From CAWCXF01 sp963799455 (GTDB taxonomy: Bacteria; Pseudomonadota; Alphaproteobacteria; Rhodobacterales; Rhodobacteraceae), in the NCBI GenBank assembly GCA_963799455.1, contig CAWCXF010000007.1, forward strand, positions 620,001 through 684,000: a stretch of 64,000 nucleotides of DNA, read 5' to 3'. A program made the position numbers and the translations under genes. Below, piece after piece: positions 19,687 through 28,419 of the stretch (within the stretch, counting starts at the first letter, position 1; every line of letters begins with the position of its first letter). Under the pieces are notes generated by a model. The model was not told the DNA's origin. It searched no databases and saw only the letters and a program-made list of their open reading frames with translations.

Positions 19687-20658
19687 CTAGCCCCCCCTCG
19701 CGGGAGGTTCAAGCGGCGCGCGGGCGGCGGCGCCGAGCCCCACGTCCCGCTCCGGGCCAGGCGCCTCCGGGAGCGGCTCGGGCGGCAGGCGGTACTCGAC
19801 GATCTGGCCGCGCTGGACGGGCAGGAAATTGTCGTCCGACACCATCGTCAGGCGGATCGCGCCGCGCGCGTCGCGCCACACGGCCAGGCCTTCGAGGTTG
19901 CCGTGCCGGCCGGGCGGGGTCTCCAGGAGCGTCGCCTCGCCGGTCCCGTCGGCCTCGACCCGCCGCACCCGCGAGCGGAAGCCCAGGGGCGTCAGCCTGC
20001 GCTCCAGCAGGTAGAGCCGCCCGTCGGGGCCGAAGTCGGCGCCCACCATCTTCATCGGCCCGCGCCTCGGCACCGTGAAGGCGAGGCTCCAGGCCGCCCC
20101 GTCCCAGCGCCAGGCGGGGAACGCCCCGCCCTCCGGCTCCTCGGGCAGCGCGAGGAGGCGCCCCGCCCCGTCCACCGCCAGCGCCTCGGCGCCCGAGTTG
20201 GTGGGCAGCGCCGACAGCGCCGGCAGGAGCGGCAGGCGGGCCGTCCCGGCGCCGTCGCGCGCGAAGCGCCAGACGCGGTGGTAGCCCTCGAAGCTCACCG
20301 CGACCCCGCCGGAGCCGTCCACCGCGAGCCCCTCGGAGTCCGAGGCGAAGCCGGTCAGCGGCTTGCCCTCGGGCGTGGTCATGGCGTGGTGGCGCGTGCC
20401 CTCGATCGCCACCGGCACGCCCTGGCGGCGCACGATCCGCGCCTCGACCAGCGTCGAGCGGTCGGTGATCGCGGTCACGTCCCGGCCGTCGGGGCCGATC
20501 TCGATCCCCGAGAGCCCGCCATGGCGCGGGTCGGGATCCTCCCAGTCGAGCGCGGCGATCAGGCGCGCGCGCGCGGGCGCTTCTGAGGCGGGCGCGCAGG
20601 CGGCGAGCAGGGCGGCCAGGAGGGGGACCGCGCCCGCCGCGAGGGCGCCGCGCCTCAT
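19687..20658 (-). CDS. Phytase-like esterase domain lipoprotein
   Basis: 323 residues. The N-terminus MRRGALAAGAVPLLAALLAA followed by CAPAS is a lipoprotein signal with a lipobox Cys. The rest is a beta-propeller-type domain of the 'esterase-like activity of phytase' family, with GGLSGIEIGPDGRDVTAITD, DSEGLAVDGSGG, NSGAEALAVDG and HGNLEGLAVW. The start at 20658 overlaps the mepA stop by four bases (ATGA), so the two are translationally coupled. Expected at the inner face of the outer membrane or in the periplasm; substrate unknown. Confidence 0.82.
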   Translation of the reverse strand: MRRGALAAGAVPLLAALLAACAPASEAPARARLIAALDWEDPDPRHGGLSGIEIGPDGRDVTAITDRSTLVEARIVRRQGVPVAIEGTRHHAMTTPEGKPLTGFASDSEGLAVDGSGGVAVSFEGYHRVWRFARDGAGTARLPLLPALSALPTNSGAEALAVDGAGRLLALPEEPEGGAFPAWRWDGAAWSLAFTVPRRGPMKMVGADFGPDGRLYLLERRLTPLGFRSRVRRVEADGTGEATLLETPPGRHGNLEGLAVWRDARGAIRLTMVSDDNFLPVQRGQIVEYRLPPEPLPEAPGPERDVGLGAAARAPLEPPARGG

Positions 20659-21563
20659 CGCGCGCTCAGCACGGCGGCGCATTGCCGGGGCAGGTCGGCC
20701 ATCGTCAGGTCGCGGCGCGGCGCGGCGGGTCGGGCGTTCGGGTCGGGCGGGGGCGGGTCGAGGATGTCGGTCTGCCACTGCCGCGCCTCGGCGCAGCCGT
20801 CGCCCGGGGGCGGCGGGGCCTGATCCTCGCACGCCCCCTCGCCGCGCGGGCAGCGCAGGCGGACGTGGAAGTGGCTGTCGTGCCCCCACCAGGGGCGGAT
20901 CTTGCGCAGCCAGGCGCGGTCGCGGCCCGCGTCCGCGCACATCTGCACCTTGGCGCCGGGGAAGATGAAGATGCGCGCGACGCGGGGGTCGGAGGCGGCG
21001 GCGCGCAGCAGCTCGTGCTGAGCGCGCGTCCAGGCGCGGTTGACGTAGGCGCCGCCCGCGGCCTGCATCGTGTCCGACGAGATCCGCTCGCGCGCCCGCG
21101 GCGAGAGCGTCAGGTCGAGCGCCGGCTTCATCCAGATGTCCACGTCGAGCCCGATCTGGTGGGAGCGGTGGCTTGGGCCCATGGGGCCGCCGCGCGGCTG
21201 GCTCATGTCGCCGACGTAAAGGCCCCTCCAGCCCAGCCGCGCCGCCCGGCGCGAGAAATCCTGCACGAAGTCCACCAGCTCGGGATGGCCCCAGTTGCGG
21301 TTGCGGCCGAGCCGCATCGCCTGCCAGGTCGGCCCGCTCTCGGGCAGGCGCGCGGCCCCCGCAAGGCAGCCCGCCGAGTAGCCGCCGAAGCTCGCGCTGC
21401 GGTGGGGCGAGGGCGCCCGGGCTGCCGCGAAGTGGTCCTGGGCCGGCGTCTGCGTCTGCGCGGCGGCGGGGTCCGCCGCGAGGAGCGCCGTCAGGGCCAG
21501 TCCGAGGACCGCGACGAGGGCGAGCGGCACGGAGGCGGTCGGGGCTCGGGGGGCGAGGGGCAT
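20655..21563 (-). CDS. mepA: Penicillin-insensitive murein endopeptidase
   Basis: Zinc LAS-family peptidase that cuts D-Ala-meso-DAP cross-links in peptidoglycan. 302 residues from the ATG at 21563. A signal peptide (hydrophobic LALVAVLGLALTALLAA, then AQ) directs it to the periplasm. Metal and catalytic motifs are SHRSHQIGLDVDIW and HDSHFHVRLRC; several Cys pairs fit the disulfides of MepA. AAGGAG lies 11 bases before this ATG; a TTG at 21593 would add ten residues before the signal and is less likely. Coupled to the downstream lipoprotein gene. Confidence 0.93.
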   Translation of the reverse strand: MPLAPRAPTASVPLALVAVLGLALTALLAADPAAAQTQTPAQDHFAAARAPSPHRSASFGGYSAGCLAGAARLPESGPTWQAMRLGRNRNWGHPELVDFVQDFSRRAARLGWRGLYVGDMSQPRGGPMGPSHRSHQIGLDVDIWMKPALDLTLSPRARERISSDTMQAAGGAYVNRAWTRAQHELLRAAASDPRVARIFIFPGAKVQMCADAGRDRAWLRKIRPWWGHDSHFHVRLRCPRGEGACEDQAPPPPGDGCAEARQWQTDILDPPPPDPNARPAAPRRDLTMADLPRQCAAVLSAR

Positions 21564-21646
21564 GGGGCGTGCGTCTCCTTGGGCCTCCCCCAACCTAGCA
21601 GGCTCGCCCCCGGGCGGAAGGACCCGCCGGACGGGTGCGCGGGTCG

Positions 21647-21676
21647 GGGCCCGGGCCCGGGCCCGGGCCCGGGCCC
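21647..21676. repeat. Perfect (GGGCCC)5 array
   Basis: Five tandem GGGCCC hexamers, entirely self-complementary, upstream of mepA (minus) and of the LuxR-type gene (plus). It could form a cruciform, or slip during replication. Nothing else but the CtrA-type box is seen in this intergenic region. Confidence 0.9.
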
Positions 21677-21734
21677 AGGGAGGGGGACGGGGCGCGCCAC
21701 GCGAGAAAGGGGGAGACAGGCCGATGACCTTACG

Positions 21735-21750
21735 TTAATAAACCGTTAAC
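21735..21750 (+). promoter_or_regulatory. Perfect CtrA box upstream of LuxR-type regulator
   Basis: TTAA-TAAACCG-TTAAC is an exact match to TTAA-N7-TTAAC, set in an AT-rich patch (21731-21780) that is very unlike the surrounding DNA. It lies 86 bases before the chosen start of the LuxR-type gene. It is the best CtrA-type site in the window. Confidence 0.72.
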
Positions 21751-21835
21751 GAATTGGTTTAGATTGCGATTGTGTGAGGGTGCGTTCTGTTGTGGCCGAG
21801 ACTGCGGTCAGAGGCGCTTGATTGAGGTTCTCCAG

Positions 21836-23038
21836 ATGAAGACCCCGTCCCGAGGCCGGAGGGAGATGGCCGCCTCTCTGGCGCGCGCGGCGCGCGTCCC
21901 GGCCATCGTCATGGGTCGGATGTCGCTCGCCGAGGCGCGGGTGCTCGACGCCGTGGTGGCCGCGAGCTCGCGCGATCCGGGCCTGACGCGCGACATCCTC
22001 GCCGACCGGATCGCCAGCACCGTGGCGCCCCTCGTCGCCGCGGGGCCTGGGCCGGGGTCCGGGTCCGCGCCGGTGGCGGGCGTCACGCGGTCGCGGGGCG
22101 CGGCCCTGTGGCTGACCTCCGAGCGCTGCCTGGTCGGCTTCTGGCCCGACCCCCCGGCGGTGGCGCCCTTCGTCGCGCTCTTCGCCGAGGGCTCCGAGGA
22201 CGTGGCGGCGCCGTGGCGGCGCGAGCTGGCGCGGATCGGCCTGATCTACGAGACCGACCGGCCGGCCGCCGGCGACGCCGACCCGGCCGGGCTCGGCGGG
22301 CGCGCCCTCGACGGCGCCGCCGCGCAGGGCGGCGGGCCGATGGCGGACGCGTCCGGGGCCGCGATCGCGCAGGGCCTGCTGGACCTGATCGCCATCGGCC
22401 TGGTGCTGTGCGACCGCGGCGGGCGGGTGATCTACGCCAACGCGGCCGCCGAGGGCTGGATGCGCGAGCCCCGCGCCATCGCCTTCTCGGGCGGGATGCT
22501 GGGCGGGCGCCTCGTGGCGCGGCGCGCGGACGTGCGGCCGCGGCTCGAGGCCGCGCTGGCGGCGGCGGCCGCGGGCTCGCCGCGCACCCCCGGCGCGCTC
22601 GTGCTGCCGCGCGCCGAGGGCGGCTCGACGCCCGACATGATCACCGTGGTCCCGTTCGGATCGGGGCCCCACGCGCTCGTGGTGCTGGGCGGTCAGGCCT
22701 GGGACGCGGACCGCTGCGAGCCGGCGCTTCGCGCGCTGGGCCTCACCGCGGCCGAGCGCCGGCTGGTGGGCCATCTCTGCCGGGGCCGGCCTCTGGAGGA
22801 CGCGGCCGGGGCCGCGGAGGTGACGATCTCGACGGCGCGGACCTATCTCAAGCGCATCTTCGCCAAGACCGGCACCCATCGCCAGAGCGAGCTGGTCGCG
22901 CTGCTGGCCGCGCTGAGCCCGCCGGTGGCGATCCAGGCGCCGCTCGACCTGGTGGCGCCCAAGCGCGCGCCACGCCGGCCCGTCGGCCCAGTCTCGGAGC
23001 TTCCGCGCCGCCCGCAGCTGATCCGGAGCCGCGTCTAG
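21836..23038 (+). CDS. LuxR-type helix-turn-helix regulator with PAS-like domain
   Basis: 400 residues from the ATG at 21836 (the frame is open from 21764). The central part has a PAS-like core, DLIAIGLVLCDRGGRVIYAN (about 205-225). The C-terminal part is a LuxR/GerE-type helix-turn-helix: LTAAERRLVGHLCRG, then TISTARTYLKRIFAKTGTHR and SELVALLAAL. No receiver domain is present, so it is not a classic response regulator. A perfect CtrA box precedes it. Target genes are unknown. The gene converges on the RTX gene. Confidence 0.82.
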   Translation: MKTPSRGRREMAASLARAARVPAIVMGRMSLAEARVLDAVVAASSRDPGLTRDILADRIASTVAPLVAAGPGPGSGSAPVAGVTRSRGAALWLTSERCLVGFWPDPPAVAPFVALFAEGSEDVAAPWRRELARIGLIYETDRPAAGDADPAGLGGRALDGAAAQGGGPMADASGAAIAQGLLDLIAIGLVLCDRGGRVIYANAAAEGWMREPRAIAFSGGMLGGRLVARRADVRPRLEAALAAAAAGSPRTPGALVLPRAEGGSTPDMITVVPFGSGPHALVVLGGQAWDADRCEPALRALGLTAAERRLVGHLCRGRPLEDAAGAAEVTISTARTYLKRIFAKTGTHRQSELVALLAALSPPVAIQAPLDLVAPKRAPRRPVGPVSELPRRPQLIRSRV

Positions 23039-23147
23039 AGCGCGGTCCGACCGGACGGGACCGGTTCGGGGGGGCCCAGGCTCCGTCGTGCCAGGCTCCG
23101 TCGCGGTCGCGTGGTCCGGGCGCCTGACCGGTTCGGTCAGGCTGGAC
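23036..23147. repeat. Dispersed intergenic repeat, copy A
   Basis: Begins at the TAG of the LuxR-type gene with GAGCGCGGTCCGACCGGACG and ends in the hairpin CCTGACC-GGTTC-GGTCAGG (23123-23141). Copy B at 52558-52651 has the same order of blocks; copy A carries an extra internal duplication of CCAGGCTCCGTCG. Both start at a stop codon. The remaining bases to 23359 hold nothing recognised. Confidence 0.65.
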
Positions 23148-23359
23148 GATGCCCCAGGGGCGTCGGCCGCCGGGGGCGTCGGCGTCGGCGTCGGCGGCGG
23201 CATCGGCCGCGGCCCTCGGGCCTGCGCCGCCGCTCGCCTCGCGGACGGCCGCCCCTCCCACGAGGATCGCGGCGACCGCCCCGAGGCGGCCGCCGCGTCC
23301 GATGCCGTCCGCCCGGCCCGAGCCATCCCTTGGGCCCGGGCCGTCCGTCGCCTGGCCTG

Positions 23360-24674
23360 TCAGACCAGGACCGTGTCGTAGTCGCCGCAGAATCTCGAAC
23401 GGCCGCCCGACCTCGTCGGGGATGTCGAGGTCGGGGACGTCGAACACCGGGCAGTCGCCCTCCGCGATGCGGATGAAGTCGTCGACGTTGTTGCCCTCGC
23501 GCTCGATGTAGTAGTCCTCGGAGGCGTCGGTCACGCCCTCGGAGAAGTCGTCGGAGGCGTTCAGCACGCCGATCTGCGTGTTGTCGTTGAGCGTGATGAG
23601 GACGTCGTCCTCGGCGTTGCTCGTGGACACCTGGAGGTTGACGAACTCGATCTTGGCGACGAAGAAGTCGCGGATCGTCTGGCCGCAGAGCGCGATGAGG
23701 TCCATGTCGCGGCCGCCGCCGTTCTGGTCGTCGTCGTCGCGCTCCTCGCCGAGGTTCGGGTTCTGGCTCGGATCCCAGTCGCGGATCAGGTCGTAGTCCG
23801 AGTCGCCCTCGTCCTCGCGGTAGTAGAACGTGTCGTTGCCCGACCCGCCGCGCAGCACGTCGTTGCCCTCGCCGCCGAAGATCTGGTCGTCGCCGGCGCC
23901 GCCGCGGATCTTGTCGCGCCCCGCGCCGCCGTCGATGTCGTCGTCGCCCGAGTTGCCGCGGATGTCGTCGCGGCCCTCGCCGCCGACCAGCACGTCGTCG
24001 CCCTTGCCGCCGGAGATGGCGTCGTCGCCGTCGCCGCCGTCGATGGCGTCGTCGCCCCGGTTGCCCATCAGCGTGTCGTCGCCGTCGTCGCCCTGGATGA
24101 TGTCGTCGCCGTTCCCGCCCTTGACGGTGTCGTCGCCGTTGCCGCCCTGGATCTCGTCGTCGCCGTTGCCGCCGTGGAGCACGTCGTCGCCGTTGCCGCC
24201 GTCGATGCGGTCGTCGCCCTCGTTGCCGCGCACCATGTCGTCGCCGTCGCCGCCCACGAGCAGGTCGTCGCCCTCGCCGCCGCGGATGCGGTCGTCGCCC
24301 GCGCCGCCGTCCACGGTGTCGTCGCCGTCGCCGCCGTCGATGAAGTCGAAGCCGTCCTCGCCCAGGAGCGTGTCGTCGCCGTTCTGGCCGTAGATGTCGT
24401 CGTCGCCCGCGCCGCCGTAGACGTAGTCCTGACCCGAGCCCGCGAGCACCTCGTCGTCGCCCGCCCCCGCGTCCACCAGGTCGGCGCCCGCGCCCGAGGA
24501 GATGTCGTCCGCGCCGTCCTGGGCGCAGATCTTGTCGGCGCCGGCGAAGGTGAAGATCACGTCGCCATACTGGGTCGAGTCGCGGTCCATGACCCCGAAC
24601 TCGCCGCGCACCGGGCCGACCACGTCGACCCGCTTGTTGCCGTAATAGATGATACCGTCGCTACCGTGGCTCAT
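23360..24674 (-). CDS. RTX calcium-binding repeat protein, frameshifted near C-terminus
   Basis: Predicted secreted protein of about 437 residues if repaired. Residues 65-270 are nonapeptide repeats of the GGxGxDxUx type (GGDGDDTVDGGAGDDRI and so on), which bind calcium as a beta roll; there is no N-terminal Sec signal, as expected for type I secretion. The uninterrupted frame runs on to 22848 through 190 bases of the oppositely oriented regulator gene as Arg/Pro-rich sequence. Shifting one base near 23390 instead gives CGDYDTVLV and a stop at 23360, a typical acidic RTX end. The start lies four bases after the MFS gene, whose stop overlaps the GGAG ribosome site. Confidence 0.75.
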
Positions 24675-24678
24675 GACT

Positions 24679-26235
24679 TCACTCCAAAAACAGCACCTTG
24701 GACCCAGCTCCGTCCCCGCATCGCGGGGCCCCTGTCGCCGGCCGGGCCGACCCTCGACCCGCGCTCACCATCGCGTGCGCGCCGCCCCCGATCTGCCCCC
24801 ACACGAGGGACGCGACGCGGTTTTCCCGCGTCACCATCCGGGGAGGGTCAGCAGGAAGGACGGGCGAGCGGCCGGGCGGGAGATCGCCCTCCGGGCGCAC
24901 GAGCCGGAGCAGCCCCAGCCCCGCGAGGAACAGCGCCGCCACCGGCAGCAGCCCCGGCCGCGGCGAGCCCGTGGCCCAGGTGACGAGCGCGACCATCCCC
25001 GGCGCGAGGAACGCCGTGGCCTTGCCCGAGAGCGCGTAGAGCCCGAACGCCTCCGTCGCGCGCCCCGGCGCCGCGTGGCGCGCCATCATCGTGCGCGACG
25101 CCGCCTGGAGCGCGCCGCCCGCGCCCCCGATCACCGCGCCCATGGCGTAGAACGCCAGATCCGGGGCCGCGGAGCCGGGGCCGACCGGCACCCCCAGCAC
25201 CGTCCCGGGCGCGGTCGCGGTGATGCCCGCGCAGGCGAGCGCCAGGATCCCGACGCAGGCGGCGATCACCGGGCGCGGGCCCCAGCGCCCGTCGGCGATC
25301 CCGCCCGCCCACGAGGCCACGGCCGCCGTCACCGCGCCGACCACCCCGAACGCGCCGACCTGCGTCACCGACCAGCCCATCACCAGCACGGCGTAGGTGC
25401 CGCCGAAGGCGTAGAGCGCCGCCAGCGCGTCGCGGTAGAGCATCGAGGCGCCCAGATAGGCCGCCAGCGACGGTCGGCGCAGCACGCCTGCGAGCGCCGC
25501 GCGCAGGTCGCGCAGGGCGCGGCCGACCGACGGGCGGGCCACGGCCGGCGGGTCGCGCACCCAGAGGAAGAACGGCACCATGAAGACGGCGTACCAGAGC
25601 GCCGTGAAGGGCCCCACGATCCGCGTGCCCTCGCGCGCGGCCGGGTCGAGCCCGAGCGCGGGCTCGAACCCCAGCAGCGTGCGCCCCGCCTCGGTCTCCG
25701 CGAAGAGGCCGAGCATGAGGAGGAGCGACAGCACCCCGCCGGCGTAGCCCAGCGCGTAGCCCGCCCCCGAGACGCGGCCCACCCGTCCCGGATCGCCCCC
25801 CGAGAGGTCGGGCAGGACGGCGTTGGTCAGCACGGTGGCGAACTCGGCCGCGACCATGGCGAGCCCGAAGAGCACCAACGCCGCCCACAGGCCCCCGCCG
25901 TCGGGCGTCAGGATCCACAGGCCCGCGGTCGCGCCGACGTAGAGCACCGAGAGCCCGCCCACCCAGGCCGCGCGCCGGCCGGCGGCGTCGGCGAGGGCGC
26001 CGAGCAGCGGCGCGCAGAGCGCGATGGCGAGGCCCGTGACGGTCTGGCCGAGCGACCACAGCGTCTGCGCGCGCGCCTCCGGGTCGGGCAGGCCCTGGGC
26101 CGCGAAGGCGTCGGCGGCGGTGGCGGCGAAGTAGGGGCCGAAGACGAAGGTCAGCAGCAGCGTGTAGAAGGGCTGGCTGGCCCAGTCGAACATCATCCAG
26201 CCGAAGATGCGCCGCTCGAGCGCGGGGTCGGTCAT
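24679..26235 (-). CDS. MFS transporter of the UMF1/Atg22 type
   Basis: 518 residues with about 12 transmembrane helices. The N-terminal ERRIFGWMMFDWASQPFYTL is characteristic of the UMF1/Atg22-like group (W-x-x-YDWANQ type), followed by GPYFAATAAD and alternating hydrophobic helices. Substrate unknown. The last 60 residues after RPEGDLPPG look like read-through rather than conserved protein, so the real end may lie about 180 bases earlier, with a change in frame. The RTX gene follows with a four-base gap, suggesting one transcript. Confidence 0.85.
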   Translation of the reverse strand: MTDPALERRIFGWMMFDWASQPFYTLLLTFVFGPYFAATAADAFAAQGLPDPEARAQTLWSLGQTVTGLAIALCAPLLGALADAAGRRAAWVGGLSVLYVGATAGLWILTPDGGGLWAALVLFGLAMVAAEFATVLTNAVLPDLSGGDPGRVGRVSGAGYALGYAGGVLSLLLMLGLFAETEAGRTLLGFEPALGLDPAAREGTRIVGPFTALWYAVFMVPFFLWVRDPPAVARPSVGRALRDLRAALAGVLRRPSLAAYLGASMLYRDALAALYAFGGTYAVLVMGWSVTQVGAFGVVGAVTAAVASWAGGIADGRWGPRPVIAACVGILALACAGITATAPGTVLGVPVGPGSAAPDLAFYAMGAVIGGAGGALQAASRTMMARHAAPGRATEAFGLYALSGKATAFLAPGMVALVTWATGSPRPGLLPVAALFLAGLGLLRLVRPEGDLPPGRSPVLPADPPRMVTRENRVASLVWGQIGGGAHAMVSAGRGSARPATGAPRCGDGAGSKVLFLE

Positions 26236-26337
26236 GGGCCGGACCATGGGGCGGGCGCGACGGCCGGGCAAGGCGGGGCTCCGCCCGTCCCTCGGGCTTG
26301 CGCGGCGCCATCGGGCGCCACGGTCCCTCGGGACCAT

Positions 26338-26400
26338 GCCGGGGGCACGCGTGCCCCCGGACCCCCGCGCTCGGGGGCCGGACCCCCGCTTGCGGGGCCG
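26338..26400. repeat. GC palindromic repeat in yggT upstream region
   Basis: CGGGGGCACGCGTGCCCCCG, perfectly palindromic, followed by CCCCCGCGCTCGGGGG and CCCCCGCTTGCGGGG stem-loops. Related sequences occur at 46984, 50191 and 54433. Here it lies in the divergent region between the MFS gene and yggT. Confidence 0.75.
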
Positions 26401-26424
26401 GGCGCGCTGGCCTAGACGGCGCGC

Positions 26425-26715
26425 ATGACCTCCCTGATCCAGATCCTGCTGCTGATCCTCGACGTGGTGTGGTTCATCCTCATCGCCCACGTCATCATGT
26501 CGTGGCTCATCAGCTTCCAAGTGCTCAACCTGCGACAGCCGCTGGTGGCGCAGATTTGGGACGGGCTGAGCCGCCTGCTGGAGCCGCTCTACGCGCCGAT
26601 CCGGCGGATCCTGCCGTCGATGGGCGGGCTCGACCTCGCGCCGCTGGTGGTGCTGATCGGCATCTACGCGCTCAGGATCGTCATCGTGAACAACGCGGGC
26701 GCCCTGGCCTATTGA
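26425..26715 (+). CDS. YggT family membrane protein
   Basis: 96 residues, two hydrophobic stretches (LIQILLLILDVVWFILIAHV and LAPLVVLIGIYALRIVIV) around the conserved LRQPLVAQIWDGLSRLLEPLYAPIRR region, cut here to its key parts, with P-I-R-R-I-L-P. The family is associated with osmotic tolerance and cell-division functions in some bacteria, but its biochemistry is unclear. A metallophosphoesterase gene follows at once on the same strand. Confidence 0.93.
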   Translation: MTSLIQILLLILDVVWFILIAHVIMSWLISFQVLNLRQPLVAQIWDGLSRLLEPLYAPIRRILPSMGGLDLAPLVVLIGIYALRIVIVNNAGALAY

Positions 26716-26720
26716 GGCCC

Positions 26721-27587
26721 GTGCGCCGCGTTCCGCCCGCGGCCGACGAGCGCCGCGGCCTCCTCGCCTGGGGCGCCCGGGCGGGGCTCGTGCGCCACGA
26801 GGTCGCCCCGCCCCGCTGGCGCGCGCCGCCCCTGACCATCGCCGTGCTCGCCGACCTGCACGTCTGCGACCCCTGGACGCCGCTCGCGGCCGTGCGCGAC
26901 CTGGTGGCCCGCGTGAACGCGATGACGCCCGACCTGATCCTGCTGCCCGGCGACTTCGCGGCCGACGGCCATCTGCGCCCCCGCCCGCGCGTGCCCTCGC
27001 CCGAGGCCGTGGCCCGCGCGCTCGCTCCCCTGCGTGCGCCGCTCGGCGTCTTCGCGGTGCTCGGCAACCACGACTGGCGCGACGACCCCGAGGCGCGCGC
27101 CACCGGGCAACGGACCACCGCGATCGGGCGCCTGCTGCCCGAGGCCGGAATCCGCGTCCTGACCAACGAGGCGGTGCGGCTGGCCTCGGGCGCCTGGCTC
27201 GTCGGCCTCGACAGCCAGCGCGGGCATCTCAAGCTCGGCCAGGGGGCCGGGCGCGACGACATCGGCCTGGCCTTCGCCGCCGTGCCCGAGGGCGCCCCCT
27301 CGATCCTGATGGCGCACGAGCCCGACCTCTTCGCCCGCGGCGACCCGCGCCCGGTGCTCCAGGTCAGCGGCCACACCCATGGCGGACAGGCCAACCTGAT
27401 GGGCTGGCGCCCGATGACGCCCTCGGCCCACGGGAGCCGCTACGCCTGGGGCCACATCGTCGAGGGCGCGCCCGGGGCCGAGCGCCACCTCGTCGTCTCG
27501 GGCGGGGTGGGCTATTCGGGCCTGCCGCTCAGGATCGCCCAGCCGCCCGAGATCACGGTCGTTCGGCTCTCCGGCGCGGCGTCCTAG
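26721..27587 (+). CDS. Metallophosphoesterase
   Basis: 288 residues from the GTG at 26721; an overlapping TTG at 26712 is possible. The binuclear-metal motifs are all present and in order: ADLHV, GDFAADG, GNHDW, AHEPD and SGHTHGGQ. This is the pattern of the YkuE/UDP-2,3-diacylglucosamine-pyrophosphatase-like calcineurin superfamily; the substrate cannot be fixed. There is no clear signal peptide. It probably shares a transcript with yggT. Its stop overlaps that of the convergent LysE-type gene by four bases. Confidence 0.9.
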   Translation: MRRVPPAADERRGLLAWGARAGLVRHEVAPPRWRAPPLTIAVLADLHVCDPWTPLAAVRDLVARVNAMTPDLILLPGDFAADGHLRPRPRVPSPEAVARALAPLRAPLGVFAVLGNHDWRDDPEARATGQRTTAIGRLLPEAGIRVLTNEAVRLASGAWLVGLDSQRGHLKLGQGAGRDDIGLAFAAVPEGAPSILMAHEPDLFARGDPRPVLQVSGHTHGGQANLMGWRPMTPSAHGSRYAWGHIVEGAPGAERHLVVSGGVGYSGLPLRIAQPPEITVVRLSGAAS

Positions 27588-28240
27588 AGGACGGCCGCGA
27601 GGCTGCCCAGCATCAGGGCCGCGCCGCCCACCGAGAGCGCGCGATGCGCCCCCGCCGAGCGCAGCCGGCGGCGCAGCAGCGCCCCCGTGGCCAGCCACGG
27701 CGCGCCGGCCACGAGGCCGATCACCCCGCAGGCGGCCCCGAATCCCACCGCGTGCTGGATCGCGCTCGACGCCGGATCGCAGAACTGCGTCCCGGCCATC
27801 AGCGCGCCGAGCCAGCTCATCGGGTTGGAGGCCGCGATCAGCGCGCCCGCCACGAAGCGCCTCCGAGCCGCCCGCCAGGCGCTCCGCCGCGCCCCCCGAG
27901 GGGCCAGCTCGGCCTCGGTCTCGGGCGGGGGCGCCGTGGCGACGCGCCAGGCGAACCACAGCAGGAACGCGATCCCCATCGCCTTGAGCACCGCGAACAC
28001 CGTCGGGTCGGCGGCGGCGATCCGGCGTGACAGCCCGCCCGCCGCGCCCCAGATCACCGCGCGGGCCAGCACCGCGCCCACCAGCATCGGCGAGCCCCCA
28101 TCGACGCCCGCCCGGCTCCCGGCTCCCAGCAGCGCCACGTTGATCGGCCCCGGCGTCGCCGCCATCGCCAGGGCGAAGGCCGCGAAGGCAGGGGTGAGGA
28201 GGCTGGGCGGCATGTCGAGGGTCGCGAGGGTCACGGGCAT
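27584..28240 (-). CDS. LysE family exporter
   Basis: 218 residues, about six transmembrane helices. The N-terminal region has AMAATPGPINVALLGAGSRAG, here split at key residues ATPGPIN, the LysE/RhtB signature, and a later ALIAASNPMSWLG matches the second conserved N-P motif. The family exports amino acids or similar small molecules; substrate unknown. ATG at 28240 is favoured; MPPSLLTPAF at 28213 is an alternative. The 180 bases to the next gene contain the CtrA-type box at 28381. Confidence 0.87.
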   Translation of the reverse strand: MPVTLATLDMPPSLLTPAFAAFALAMAATPGPINVALLGAGSRAGVDGGSPMLVGAVLARAVIWGAAGGLSRRIAAADPTVFAVLKAMGIAFLLWFAWRVATAPPPETEAELAPRGARRSAWRAARRRFVAGALIAASNPMSWLGALMAGTQFCDPASSAIQHAVGFGAACGVIGLVAGAPWLATGALLRRRLRSAGAHRALSVGGAALMLGSLAAVL

Positions 28241-28380
28241 CCTTCCACGGCGCCCGGTCGTCGCCGGCGCGGTGCGCGCAGCCTGCCCGCCGGGCGGGGG
28301 CGCCGCAGGTCGGGAATGCCCGACCTGCGCGGCTCGGGGACCGGGGAGAATCCCGGAGCCGCCGGGCCGGGCGGCCCCGC

Positions 28381-28397
28381 TTAACCGCGCGTTCACC
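28381..28397 (+). promoter_or_regulatory. CtrA-type box upstream of third hybrid kinase
   Basis: TTAACC-N5-TTCACC, half-sites spaced 11 bases apart, 22 bases before the kinase ATG. Close in sequence to the box upstream of the first kinase, with the half-sites in the other order. Confidence 0.62.
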
Positions 28398-28419
28398 GAA
28401 GCGGCCCCATGCCCCATCC

